A stretch of DNA of 64,000 nt from Pseudomonas sp. UBA4617 (GTDB lineage Bacteria > Pseudomonadota > Gammaproteobacteria > Pseudomonadales > Pseudomonadaceae), in the NCBI RefSeq assembly GCF_002386445.1, contig NZ_DGIR01000008.1, positions 22,642 to 86,641 on the forward strand, read 5' to 3'. A program made the translations under genes and the position numbers. Position 1 is the stretch's first letter, and each line of letters starts with the position of its first letter. Under the pieces are notes generated by a model, which had not been told where the DNA came from, did no database searches, and was given only the letters and a program-made list of their open reading frames with translations. Positions 8,599 to 16,111 of this stretch are shown piece after piece.

Positions 8599-8612
8599 TG
8601 ACAAAGTTGTAA
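8599..8612. promoter_or_regulatory. Candidate CopR/CusR-type operator
   Basis: TGACAAAGTTGTAA is one base off the perfect palindrome TGACAA-N2-TTGTCA, the core of the cop box known for CopR/CusR regulators. It lies between the divergent regulator operon and queF, about 120 bases from the regulator start. Confidence 0.5.
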
Positions 8613-8701
8613 TTCCCGCTAACCACCCGCTGACTTGCGCTGCAAGGCAGGGCGCAAAACCGGTAGACTAGGCGCAATTTCGAACTTTCAGGTCAGTTTC
8701 C

Positions 8702-9532
8702 ATGCATCCTGCTGCCGAACATTCCCCGCTGGGCAAGTCCAGCGAATACATTGCCACCTATTCCCCGCAGTTGCTGTTCCCGATCCCGCGTACCGCGAAG
8801 TGGGCCGAACTGGGGGTCACTGCCGAGACCTTGCCCTGGCAGGGCGTGGATTACTGGAACTGCTTCGAGCTGAGCTGGCTGCTGCCCTCTGGCAAGCCGG
8901 TAGTGGCGATCGGCGAGTTCGCCATCCCGGCCGATTCGCCGAACATCATCGAGTCCAAGTCGTTCAAGCTGTACCTGAATTCCCTGAACCAGACTGTGTT
9001 CGCTTCGTCTGGCGAGCTTCAGGCCTGCCTGGAGAAAGACCTGTCCGCCGCTGCCGGCAAGCCGGTTGGCGTGAAGGTGCGCAGCCTGGCCGAAGTCGAG
9101 GCGCAGGGTGTGGTGCCCCTGCCGGGGCAGTGCATCGATACACTGGACGTTGCCATCAGCAACTACCAGCAGCCGCAGCCCGAACTGCTGCGTTGCAGCG
9201 CTGACCAGGTGGTCGAGGAAACCCTGCACAGCCACCTGTTGAAATCCAACTGCCCGGTCACCGGCCAGCCGGACTGGGGCAGCGTGGTGGTCGAGTACAA
9301 GGGCAGGGCGCTGGACCCAGCCAGCCTGCTGACCTACCTGATCAGCTTCCGCCAGCATGCCGACTTCCATGAGCAGTGCGTGGAGCGGATCTACCTGGAT
9401 CTGAAGAACCTGCTGCAGCCGGAGTACTTGACGGTGTATGCGCGCTATGTGCGCCGCGGTGGGCTGGATATCAACCCATACCGCAGCACCCGCGCGATCA
9501 GCCCGCAGAACCAGCGTCTGGTTCGCCAGTAA
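8702..9532 (+). CDS. queF: NADPH-dependent 7-cyano-7-deazaguanine reductase QueF
   Basis: A 276-residue cytosolic enzyme that reduces preQ0 to preQ1 in queuosine biosynthesis. The length matches the long, two-lobed QueF form of gammaproteobacteria. The catalytic Cys lies in SNCPVTGQPDWG, and the C-terminal FHEQCVERIYLDL and YARYVRRGGLDINPYRS stretches are characteristic. It is monocistronic, with an intrinsic terminator immediately downstream. The upstream gap is shared with the divergent metal-responsive operon. Confidence 0.96.
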   Translation: MHPAAEHSPLGKSSEYIATYSPQLLFPIPRTAKWAELGVTAETLPWQGVDYWNCFELSWLLPSGKPVVAIGEFAIPADSPNIIESKSFKLYLNSLNQTVFASSGELQACLEKDLSAAAGKPVGVKVRSLAEVEAQGVVPLPGQCIDTLDVAISNYQQPQPELLRCSADQVVEETLHSHLLKSNCPVTGQPDWGSVVVEYKGRALDPASLLTYLISFRQHADFHEQCVERIYLDLKNLLQPEYLTVYARYVRRGGLDINPYRSTRAISPQNQRLVRQ

Positions 9533-9537
9533 GGTAT

Positions 9538-9564
9538 CGGGGCCGCTTTGCGGCCCCGTTTTTT
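9538..9564 (+). terminator. Intrinsic terminator of queF
   Basis: GGGGCCGC-TTT-GCGGCCCC followed by G and six T's: a classic rho-independent terminator. It touches the stop codon of the convergent DUF4404 gene. Confidence 0.85.
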
Positions 9565-9827
9565 CAGATGCCCATGCTGTGCAGCGAGTTGGCAATGCTG
9601 CGCAGGGTGGCGGTGAGGTCGGGGTGGTCGGCCTCGAAGCGCTCGATCGCCAGGTTCACCCCGTCCACCAGGTTGTTGTCTGGCGTGGCTTCTTCAAGTT
9701 TCAGTTGCGCCTCGATCTGGCGTGCTTCTTCATGCAGCGCGGCCAGCTCTTCGTCCGAAAGCGGCAGGTTGCGGTCCAGTTGCTCGCGCAAGCTGTTCAG
9801 GCGCTCTTGCAATTCGCGGGCAGGCAT
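9564..9827 (-). CDS. DUF4404 family protein
   Basis: An 87-residue, highly charged, probably helical coiled-coil protein (ELQERLNSLREQLDRN, EEARQIEAQLKLEE). It resembles the small DUF4404 family of pseudomonads. Function is unknown. The start at 9827 (MPARELQERL) was preferred over a start 33 bases upstream because the N-terminus then begins at the predicted helix. There is no signal peptide or membrane segment. Confidence 0.7.
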   Translation of the reverse strand: MPARELQERLNSLREQLDRNLPLSDEELAALHEEARQIEAQLKLEEATPDNNLVDGVNLAIERFEADHPDLTATLRSIANSLHSMGI

Positions 9828-9949
9828 TGGCAGTTCTCCATCAATGGCTTGGCAAGCCATGGACCTCAGCGAAGCGGCAAAGGTTCTGGCTTGTGTTCAG
9901 CGTAATCCACCTGTCGCAGCTTTGCATGATCCGTATCAACGGTGCTGTA

Positions 9950-10513
9950 TCAGGGTTTTTCGCCCTTGTGCCGACGCTGGGCGATATCCTGCAGGCAGGT
10001 GTCCAGCGCTTCGAGATGGTCGATCACCGAATGCACGCCCAGGCTGAACAGTTCCAGCGTCGCCTTGCCACGGACCAGGTCCCGTTGCTGCGCGGTCATG
10101 GCCTGCCATTGCCGTGAATTGTGGTCGCAGAACGGGCTGCAGGCGGCCAACCCCACCGTCCACAGCCCCGCATTGAGGCCAGACTGCAGCAGGCGCGGCT
10201 CGCCGCTGACCAGCACGCAGCCATCCAGGCGCTCGCTCTGCAGCGTCATCAGTGCCTGCCAGCAGGCGTTCGGTGCCGGCCAGCGCGCGTCATTCACCGT
10301 ATGCCCCGGCAACCAGTCGGGCAGTACATGGGCCAGGCGCTGGCTGTGGCTGGGGTCGTGCTCATCCAGCCAGATGCACGGCACTTGGCGTTGGCGCAGG
10401 CTGGCGAGGGTGGCGAGTGCGCCTGGGGCGGGGGACGGTGCGCCATTGGCGGTTTGCACCAGGCAGCCGCGCAAGCCGAACAGCACAGCGGTGAAGGCGG
10501 GTGCAGCATCCAT
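9950..10513 (-). CDS. PhnX-like HAD-fold protein lacking catalytic residues
   Basis: A 187-residue protein whose ends match phosphonoacetaldehyde hydrolase, also encoded in this window at 53390. Its GLNAGLWTVGLA corresponds to PhnX GRRAGMWTVALV. Its C-terminus (HSVIDHLEALDTCLQDIAQRR.KGEKP) parallels HYLIDTINELPEVVADINRRLAKGEMP. HAD motif I, AILDWAGTVVD in PhnX, reads AVLFGLRGCLVQ here, so the nucleophile Asp is Gly. VDDT reads VSGEP. The cap domain, with the Schiff-base Lys of PhnX (in MGMGKWDH), is missing; the protein is about 90 residues shorter. It therefore looks like a non-catalytic relative. Upstream alternative start: TTG at 10528. It is divergent from mlaA. Function unknown. Confidence 0.8.
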   Translation of the reverse strand: MDAAPAFTAVLFGLRGCLVQTANGAPSPAPGALATLASLRQRQVPCIWLDEHDPSHSQRLAHVLPDWLPGHTVNDARWPAPNACWQALMTLQSERLDGCVLVSGEPRLLQSGLNAGLWTVGLAACSPFCDHNSRQWQAMTAQQRDLVRGKATLELFSLGVHSVIDHLEALDTCLQDIAQRRHKGEKP

Positions 10514-10711
10514 GGCAACGTCCCTCAAATACTCCGCAGGCTATTGGGCGATTGTTACCGCCCTGTGACAGCGTGCACGGCGCAACCGTTGTTCACAAAT
10601 TATCGAGCAGCGCTGTGTAAAGCTGCTTATCAGCCCGCAAGCCTCTATACTGCCGCCGTACAGCAGCGCCCCGTTGCGCTTGCGGCCGAGAAATCCGATG
10701 GAGAAACACCT

Positions 10712-11419
10712 ATGCGTAGGATCGGTGCCAGTGTGATCGAACGAGTCACCCAGGCCTGTGTCTGTGCCAGCATGCTGCTGGCGCCCGTGGCAGCTACCCA
10801 GGCCGCCACTGAGGAAGATCCCTGGGAAGCGGTCAACCGCCCGATCTTCCGCTTCAACGATACCCTTGACACCTATGCCCTCAAGCCGTTGGCCAAGGGT
10901 TACCAGGCGGTCACCCCGCAGTTCCTCGAAGACGGCATCCACAACGTCTTCCGCAACCTCGGCGACGTGACCAACCTGGCCAACGACCTGCTGCAGCTCA
11001 AGCCTCATGCCGCAGGCGTGGACACGGCGCGACTGATCGTCAACACCACCTTCGGCCTGGGCGGCTTCTTCGATGTCGGCACCCGGATGGGCCTGCAGCG
11101 CAACGATGAGGACTTCGGCCAGACCCTCGGCTACTGGGGTGTGCCGAGTGGCCCGTACGTGGTTATCCCGTTGCTCGGCCCGAGCACCGTGCGTGACGGC
11201 GTGGCCAGGTACCCGGACACCTATACCAAACCCTACCGCTACATCGACCATGTGCCGACGCGCAACTCGATCTTCGCCCTGGACCTGATCGACACCCGCG
11301 CCGACCTGCTGTCGGCCGAGAAGCTGATCCAGGGCGACAAGTACATCTTCATTCGCAATGCCTACCTGCAGAACCGCGAGTTCAAGGTCAAGGATGGCGA
11401 AGTCGAAGACGACTTCTGA
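10712..11419 (+). CDS. mlaA: MlaA-family phospholipid transport protein (VacJ)
   Basis: A 235-residue outer-membrane component of the Mla retrograde phospholipid transport pathway, which removes misplaced phospholipids from the outer leaflet. The family core is clear: DPWEAVNRPIFRFND, the hydrophobic amphipathic region, GYWGVPSGPYVVIPLLGPST, and a C-terminal acidic tail. The N-terminus MRRIGASVIERVTQACVCASMLLAPVAATQAA looks like a signal peptide. Its two Cys residues (16 and 18) are not in a lipobox and lie before the hydrophobic core, so this member may be a soluble or peripherally attached form rather than a lipoprotein. The mlaFEDCB genes are not in the window. Confidence 0.93.
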   Translation: MRRIGASVIERVTQACVCASMLLAPVAATQAATEEDPWEAVNRPIFRFNDTLDTYALKPLAKGYQAVTPQFLEDGIHNVFRNLGDVTNLANDLLQLKPHAAGVDTARLIVNTTFGLGGFFDVGTRMGLQRNDEDFGQTLGYWGVPSGPYVVIPLLGPSTVRDGVARYPDTYTKPYRYIDHVPTRNSIFALDLIDTRADLLSAEKLIQGDKYIFIRNAYLQNREFKVKDGEVEDDF

Positions 11420-11426
11420 TCTGCCG

Positions 11427-11463
11427 CCTGCCTGGTCCTGCACGATCCCGTGCGCCAGGCAGG
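11427..11463. terminator. Convergent hairpin between mlaA and the PilZ gene
   Basis: A perfect 9-bp stem (CCTGCCTGG / CCAGGCAGG) with a 19-base loop, located between two converging genes. Confidence 0.5.
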
Positions 11464-11467
11464 TGGA

Positions 11468-11767
11468 TCATTGCATGGCCAGGATCCGCAGGCCGAACTT
11501 CTGCTGGCCATCCGGCTGGTCGGCAATCCACACGACTTCGGTACTGGCATGCAGCCCTTTCAGCGCCGGATGCTCGGATTCGATCCGCACCTCGATACGG
11601 TCGCCTACCTGGAAGCGTTGCGCGGCCTGCACTTGCATGCCGCTGCTGGACAGGTCCAGGCACACCGCCGCAATCACCTGGCCTTCATGCAACAGGCTGA
11701 CCTCGGTGTCGATGCGCATGCGGATGAAGTCGCGTTTTTCGGCATGGCTGGAGGGCGTGTGGGGCAT
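11468..11767 (-). CDS. Single-domain PilZ protein
   Basis: A 99-residue protein consisting of one PilZ domain. Both c-di-GMP motifs are intact: RDFIR (RxxxR, residues 12-16) and DLSSSG (DxSxxG, about residues 38-43), so it should bind c-di-GMP. It lies divergently from the RssB-like regulator gene and convergently with mlaA. The conserved placement beside the response regulator/STAS pair suggests a role in the same signalling circuit, but that is inference. Confidence 0.88.
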   Translation of the reverse strand: MPHTPSSHAEKRDFIRMRIDTEVSLLHEGQVIAAVCLDLSSSGMQVQAAQRFQVGDRIEVRIESEHPALKGLHASTEVVWIADQPDGQQKFGLRILAMQ

Positions 11768-12036
11768 GCTGCATGCTTCCTGTCGGGTTACCCTGGACGA
11801 CTTTCTTATAACTCTCGGTGATTTGCGCTGTAAAGTGCGGCGAGGTCGACCCTTGCATGCTTGAAACGCCTGCCGGATGGGAGTACCGTCTGCGCCTTAC
11901 AAGGTACCTCTGACAGTTGCCGGGCAGGTGTTCTTGTCCTACAACTCAAGTAGAGCGTGACTATAGAGAATTCCCGTAGCTGGCCGTCTGCCTTGCCGAC
12001 ACCGCTGCACCAACCCAATCGGCGCCGTTCGCCCAC

Positions 12037-13221
12037 ATGCAGAAAACCAGTGCAACGCTGCTGATCATCGATGACGACGACGTGGTCCGTGCGAGCCTCG
12101 CCGCCTATCTTGAAGACAGTGGTTTCAGCGTCCTCCAGGCCGGCAATGGCCAGCAGGGGCTTCAGGTCTTCGAAGAACACCAGCCCGACCTCGTGATCTG
12201 CGATCTGCGCATGCCGCAGATGGGCGGCCTCGAGCTGATTCGCCAGGTCAGCGAGCGCGCGCCGCAGCTACCGGTGATCGTGGTGTCCGGTGCCGGTGTC
12301 ATGAGCGATGCGGTGGAAGCGTTGCGCCTGGGCGCTGCCGACTACCTGATCAAGCCGCTGGAAGACCTGGCCGTGCTCGAGCACTCGGTGCGACGGGCTC
12401 TCGACCGTTCGCGCCTGGTGCTGGAAAACCAGCGCTATCGCGACAAGCTCGAAGCCGCCAACCGCGAGCTGGAGGCCAGCCTGCACCTGTTGCAGGAGGA
12501 CCAGACAGCCGGTCGCCAGGTACAGATGAACATGCTGCCGGAAAGCCCTTGGGTGGCCGGCGAGTTCGCATTCGAGCACCAGATCATCCCATCGCTGTAC
12601 CTGTCGGGTGATTTTGCCGATTACTTCCGTGTAGACGAACGGCGCATTGCCTTCTACCTGGCCGATGTGTCCGGGCATGGTGCGTCGTCGGCGTTCGTCA
12701 CCGTGCTGCTGAAGTTCATGACCACGCGGCTGTTGTTCGAGTTCAAGCGCGGCGGCAAGATGCGTGAGTTCAAGCCTTCGCAGGTGCTCAGCCACATCAA
12801 CCGCGGGCTGATCAACTGCAAGTTGGGCAAGCACGTGACCATGGTCGGCGGTGTGATCGACGAAGACACCGGCCTGCTGACCTACGCGGTTGGCGGCCAT
12901 CTGCCGTTGCCGGTGCTGCATACTCCGGAGCATACCCGTTACCTGGAAGGCCGCGGCCTGCCGGTGGGGCTGTTCGACGAGGCCAACTATCAGGACCTGG
13001 TCGTGGAACTGCCGCCGCGGTTCAGCCTCAGCCTGATGTCCGATGGTATTCTGGACCTTTTGCCGGGTGACACGCTCAAAGATAAAGAAACCGCCCTGCC
13101 GGAAATCGTCAGGGCAGCAGGTGGTAGCCTGGATGGGCTGCGTCAACGTTTTGGATTGGCTACGCTTGGGGAGATGCCGGATGATATCGCCCTATTGGTG
13201 TTGAGCAGGAACCTTCAATGA
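12037..13221 (+). CDS. rssB: Response regulator with PP2C-type phosphatase output (RssB-like)
   Basis: A 394-residue protein. The N-terminal receiver has the acidic cluster IDDDD (residues 11-15), phospho-acceptor Asp56 in VICDLRMP and Lys106 in YLIKP. A coiled linker (about 115-160) leads to a PP2C/SpoIIE-type phosphatase with metal-site motifs GDFADYF (191-197) and LADVSGHGASSAF (208-220), plus SLMSDGILDLLPG. Such proteins dephosphorylate a STAS anti-sigma antagonist and so control a partner switch. The downstream gene, overlapping by 4 bases (ATGA), encodes exactly such an antagonist. The layout matches the RssB/STAS pair near tal in P. aeruginosa and resembles the HsbR-HsbA pair. The final output is not encoded here. 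Confidence 0.88.
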   Translation: MQKTSATLLIIDDDDVVRASLAAYLEDSGFSVLQAGNGQQGLQVFEEHQPDLVICDLRMPQMGGLELIRQVSERAPQLPVIVVSGAGVMSDAVEALRLGAADYLIKPLEDLAVLEHSVRRALDRSRLVLENQRYRDKLEAANRELEASLHLLQEDQTAGRQVQMNMLPESPWVAGEFAFEHQIIPSLYLSGDFADYFRVDERRIAFYLADVSGHGASSAFVTVLLKFMTTRLLFEFKRGGKMREFKPSQVLSHINRGLINCKLGKHVTMVGGVIDEDTGLLTYAVGGHLPLPVLHTPEHTRYLEGRGLPVGLFDEANYQDLVVELPPRFSLSLMSDGILDLLPGDTLKDKETALPEIVRAAGGSLDGLRQRFGLATLGEMPDDIALLVLSRNLQ

Positions 13222-13700
13222 GTACCGGTAGAATCCAGTTCGCCGAGCAGAGTGGTACCTTTGTACTGAAATTCGTCGGTGAAGTGCGTCTGACCTTGTG
13301 TTCGGCGCTGGATGCGACGATCGAGAAAATCTTCACGGCGTTGAATTTCTCGGCGATTGTCATCGACCTGACCGAAACCGAGAGCATCGACAGCACCACC
13401 TTGGGCCTGCTGGCCAAACTGTCGATCCTGTCGCGGCAGAAGGTGGGCCTGCTGCCGACCGTGGTCACTACCAATCCGGACATTTCCCGTTTGTTGCAAT
13501 CGATGGGTTTCGATCAGGTGTTCAACATCGTCGATCGACCCATTCCATGCCCGGAATGCCTGACCGACCTGCCGTCGCAGGACCAGAATGAGGACGTGGT
13601 GCGTTCCAAGGTGCTGGAGGCGCACAAGATCCTCATGGGCCTGAACGACTCCAACCGCGAAGCGTTCCATGACCTGGTGAATGCGCTGGAGCGTAGCTGA
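13218..13700 (+). CDS. rssC: STAS-domain anti-sigma factor antagonist
   Basis: A 160-residue protein with a STAS domain over about residues 1-105: IQFAEQSGTFVLKFVGEVRLTL, then IDLTETESIDSTTLGLLAKL, in which the Ser/Thr after SID is the usual phosphorylation site. A helical C-terminal extension follows (SKVLEAHKILMGLNDSNREAFHDLVNALE), as in HsbA-type antagonists. Its reading frame overlaps the phosphatase gene, so stoichiometric synthesis is likely. It is expected to bind an anti-sigma factor when unphosphorylated. The gene symbol is given by analogy and is less certain than the family. Confidence 0.85.
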   Translation: MSTGRIQFAEQSGTFVLKFVGEVRLTLCSALDATIEKIFTALNFSAIVIDLTETESIDSTTLGLLAKLSILSRQKVGLLPTVVTTNPDISRLLQSMGFDQVFNIVDRPIPCPECLTDLPSQDQNEDVVRSKVLEAHKILMGLNDSNREAFHDLVNALERS

Positions 13701-13716
13701 GGCTCATATGAGCCTC
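13699..13716. terminator. Perfect 18-bp palindrome at the end of rssC
   Basis: GAGGCTCATATGAGCCTC is fully self-complementary and includes the last bases of the rssC stop codon. Flanking AGCTGA (13696) and TCAGCT (about 13727) can extend it. A run of T's follows about 20 bases later (TTCTTTTTT). It may be a terminator or an operator. Confidence 0.4.
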
Positions 13717-14099
13717 GCTGCTGTCAGCTCAGCGTCCTTCTTTTTTCAGTTCCAGTTGTGCATTGCCCCGGTGCCTATGTGCCGCTGGGCACCCAAGTTG
13801 CATTGTAACTTTCAATAATTACCGCCGCTTCGGCCCTTTCGGGGTGAGAATTTTCTAGTTTATGGCTAGTTATTCTTCCGCGGACGTGTAGCTATTGTTC
13901 GCTGGTGTTGAGTGTCTTTTCCGTGCCCTGTTTCAAGTATGCCTCTGGCATCAGTGTTTGGTCGCTGTGCAACAGGGCATTATTGCCGTTTGCCAAATAG
14001 GTTGTAACGGGGTGTTGTAAAATTTCAGTTACAGGTTGCGCGGGCGGCAAAGTTTTTCTGCGTGTTATGGTCGTTGCTCTCACTAAGGGAGCAATTATC
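13701..14099 (+). other. AT-rich intergenic region upstream of the N-oxygenase operon
   Basis: About 400 bases with no credible gene and visibly lower GC than the flanks. It holds the 13699 palindrome at its left end, an inverted repeat TGTAAC (14003-14008) / GTTACA (14028-14033), and a strong ribosome-binding site AAGGGAG (about 14087) before the ATG at 14100. The promoter and any operator of the operon should lie here; I cannot assign -35 and -10 boxes with confidence. Confidence 0.6.
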
Positions 14100-15047
14100 A
14101 TGAATGCTGTAGTGCAGTCGGGTGATGATCAAGTTGGCAGCATGCTGGAGAAACTCGCCAAGCTTTGGAAGACACGAGCGGCGGTAAACAATGGGTTGCA
14201 AGATTACACCAACTTGGAGTTTGAACCTGAGCGCCACGATTTTTCGGAAGTGCTCTTGCCCTTCAGGGGCCACGCCGCATGGCTTGAGGCGAGCGCTGCG
14301 CAGAAATCCAAAGTGCTTAGTTATGCCTGGGTATTGTATAACGTCAAAACCATTTATATCGAAACGAATGTGGTTGCACCCGCTTGTGAAGATATCATCA
14401 AGTCACCGCCGGTAACCTCCAGGAACAGAGCGCTGCTGCAAACCGTCATGGCAGATGCCATGCTGGACGAAGCGTTGCACACGCGGATGTCGCTGGAAGC
14501 CTGTAATTACATATACGCGATGCGCGACATCGACTATCTGGATTTCTCTGATTTCAACCTGGTCAAGTGGCGTGCTCGGGTACTGGACGAGTGTCATGCA
14601 GAGTGGCAGCGGCGGCTCACGCGGTTCGCCATCGCTTGCGCCAGCGAGACGTTGATTACCGACTATTTGAAAGTCATGGCGGAAGATAGCAACATCCAAT
14701 CGATTTGCCATCAAGTAACCAAAACCCATGCCGTGGACGAATGGAGCCATTCAAGTGTCTTTAGTTTCGTTGCCGCAGACGTGCTCGCTGACCTTTCCGA
14801 GCAGGAGCGCCGGTATTTCAGAACCATTCTCCTGCGCACGGTAGAAATGTTCGCGAACAATGAATTGGGCGGTTGGGCCAAAGCATTCACACTGTTTGAT
14901 TTTCCGGGTGCGGAAGCGATGCTGGCCGACACGGGCGACAGTAACGAAGTGGCTATCTACCGTGCGTCGGTAGAGCGACTGATAGAACGTCTAGGTCTGG
15001 ATGCACAGAGGGTCATTTATAGCCAGACTGCTCAGAGCGGAGCCTGA
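14100..15047 (+). CDS. AurF-type diiron N-oxygenase
   Basis: A 315-residue helical diiron protein. The likely ligands are Glu88 (IETN), Glu124 and His127 (DEALH), Glu183 (SETL), His210 and Glu214/His217 (H-AVDEWSH). The spacings (36, 3, 56, 27, 4, 3) are nearly identical to those I recall for AurF, the p-aminobenzoate N-oxygenase (E101, E136, H139, E196, H223, E227, H230). AurF-type enzymes oxidise aromatic or aliphatic amines to hydroxylamine, nitroso or nitro products with O2 and two electrons. The reductase gene follows after 7 bases, giving an obvious electron donor. Codon use and GC are lower than in neighbouring core genes, which suggests acquisition. The substrate is unknown. The start at 14100 has a strong Shine-Dalgarno sequence. 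Confidence 0.85.
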   Translation: MNAVVQSGDDQVGSMLEKLAKLWKTRAAVNNGLQDYTNLEFEPERHDFSEVLLPFRGHAAWLEASAAQKSKVLSYAWVLYNVKTIYIETNVVAPACEDIIKSPPVTSRNRALLQTVMADAMLDEALHTRMSLEACNYIYAMRDIDYLDFSDFNLVKWRARVLDECHAEWQRRLTRFAIACASETLITDYLKVMAEDSNIQSICHQVTKTHAVDEWSHSSVFSFVAADVLADLSEQERRYFRTILLRTVEMFANNELGGWAKAFTLFDFPGAEAMLADTGDSNEVAIYRASVERLIERLGLDAQRVIYSQTAQSGA

Positions 15048-15054
15048 TGCCATT

Positions 15055-16083
15055 ATGGTTGCTACTTTGCAATTGGTCTGCGAAGGTGTTTCTCCCGTTG
15101 CAGATAAAATCAAGTGTTTGCGTTTTCGCATCCTTGGGCCGCGCGATGAACGCTGGACCCTGACCGCCGGCCGCTATGTTCAGATCATTTATCCAGATAC
15201 CCAGGGCGTGCGACAACAACGTTGCTACTCGGTGACGCGCGTACTTTCAACCAATGTGTTCGAAGTGGTGGTAAAAAGAAGTGGGCACCAGCGTGTCTCA
15301 GACAATCTGTTCGACAAGATTGCCGGTGGCGACCTTTTACAGTTGTGTGGCGTCGGTGGAGCCATCACGGTTGAGCGCTTGACATCCTCCAAGACTGTAC
15401 TTCTGCTGGCAGGCGGTATTGGTTTGACCTTGCCGATAGCCCTTGTCAGGGAACTCAAACAACTGAGTGACGAGGGCCAGCAAGTTCCCCACGTTACCCT
15501 GCTGGCGTGTAGTTCAGTTCAAGCCGAGATGCCATTCCAGCATGAGCTGACGGCGCTCGCTGCGAACGAAAATTGGTTTTCGGCAAACTTGCATGTAACA
15601 CGCGAGCCTGCCTCTTTGCCCCTGAAGGAGGGGCGCCTGGACAGCACCTGCATCGCTGCCATGTCGCGCCCGGACACGGTGGTTATCTGCGGAAGTGGTG
15701 GATTCGCAAAATCCATGCGCGCACTGGTCCTGCAATCTTTCCCGCAAGCCGACATCTTGGTCGAAGCTTTTTCACCGGTGGCCTCCGAGGCTGTCCCCAT
15801 TCCGGCGGCAACGGCTGAAGGCGCGCGCTTGCAGGTTGCTGGAACTGGGGTATCGCTGCCATTGCAGGCGGGGCGCAGCCTGCTCGACCACTTGCTCGAC
15901 GAGCAAGTTGCAATTGCAAATGAATGCCGCTCGGGGATTTGCGGGAGCTGCAAGGTCAGGCTTGTGGAAGGCGAATGCCAGCACGAGATGGATTTCGCAC
16001 TGGCCCAGCATGAGCGTGATCAAGGCTATGTACTGGCCTGTTGTTGTTACCCCAAGGACGGTTCTTTGACCATTGCCATCTGA
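15055..16083 (+). CDS. FAD/NAD(P)H oxidoreductase with C-terminal 2Fe-2S ferredoxin domain
   Basis: A 342-residue electron-transfer protein. The flavin domain carries RCYSVT (residues 56-61, the RxYSxT flavin motif). The nucleotide domain has LLAGGIGLTLP (117-127) and CGSGGF (212-217). A plant-type 2Fe-2S domain at the C-terminus has Cys291, Cys296 and Cys299 in CRSGICGSC, and a fourth ligand in VLACCC near 329. The order flavin-NAD-FeS is that of phthalate dioxygenase reductase. It sits 7 bases after the diiron oxygenase gene and very likely supplies its electrons from NAD(P)H. The start at 15055 follows GGAG; an ATG overlapping the previous stop is in another frame. Confidence 0.88.
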   Translation: MVATLQLVCEGVSPVADKIKCLRFRILGPRDERWTLTAGRYVQIIYPDTQGVRQQRCYSVTRVLSTNVFEVVVKRSGHQRVSDNLFDKIAGGDLLQLCGVGGAITVERLTSSKTVLLLAGGIGLTLPIALVRELKQLSDEGQQVPHVTLLACSSVQAEMPFQHELTALAANENWFSANLHVTREPASLPLKEGRLDSTCIAAMSRPDTVVICGSGGFAKSMRALVLQSFPQADILVEAFSPVASEAVPIPAATAEGARLQVAGTGVSLPLQAGRSLLDHLLDEQVAIANECRSGICGSCKVRLVEGECQHEMDFALAQHERDQGYVLACCCYPKDGSLTIAI

Positions 16084-16111
16084 ACTCACTTCAGCACATC
16101 CAGAGGAAATT

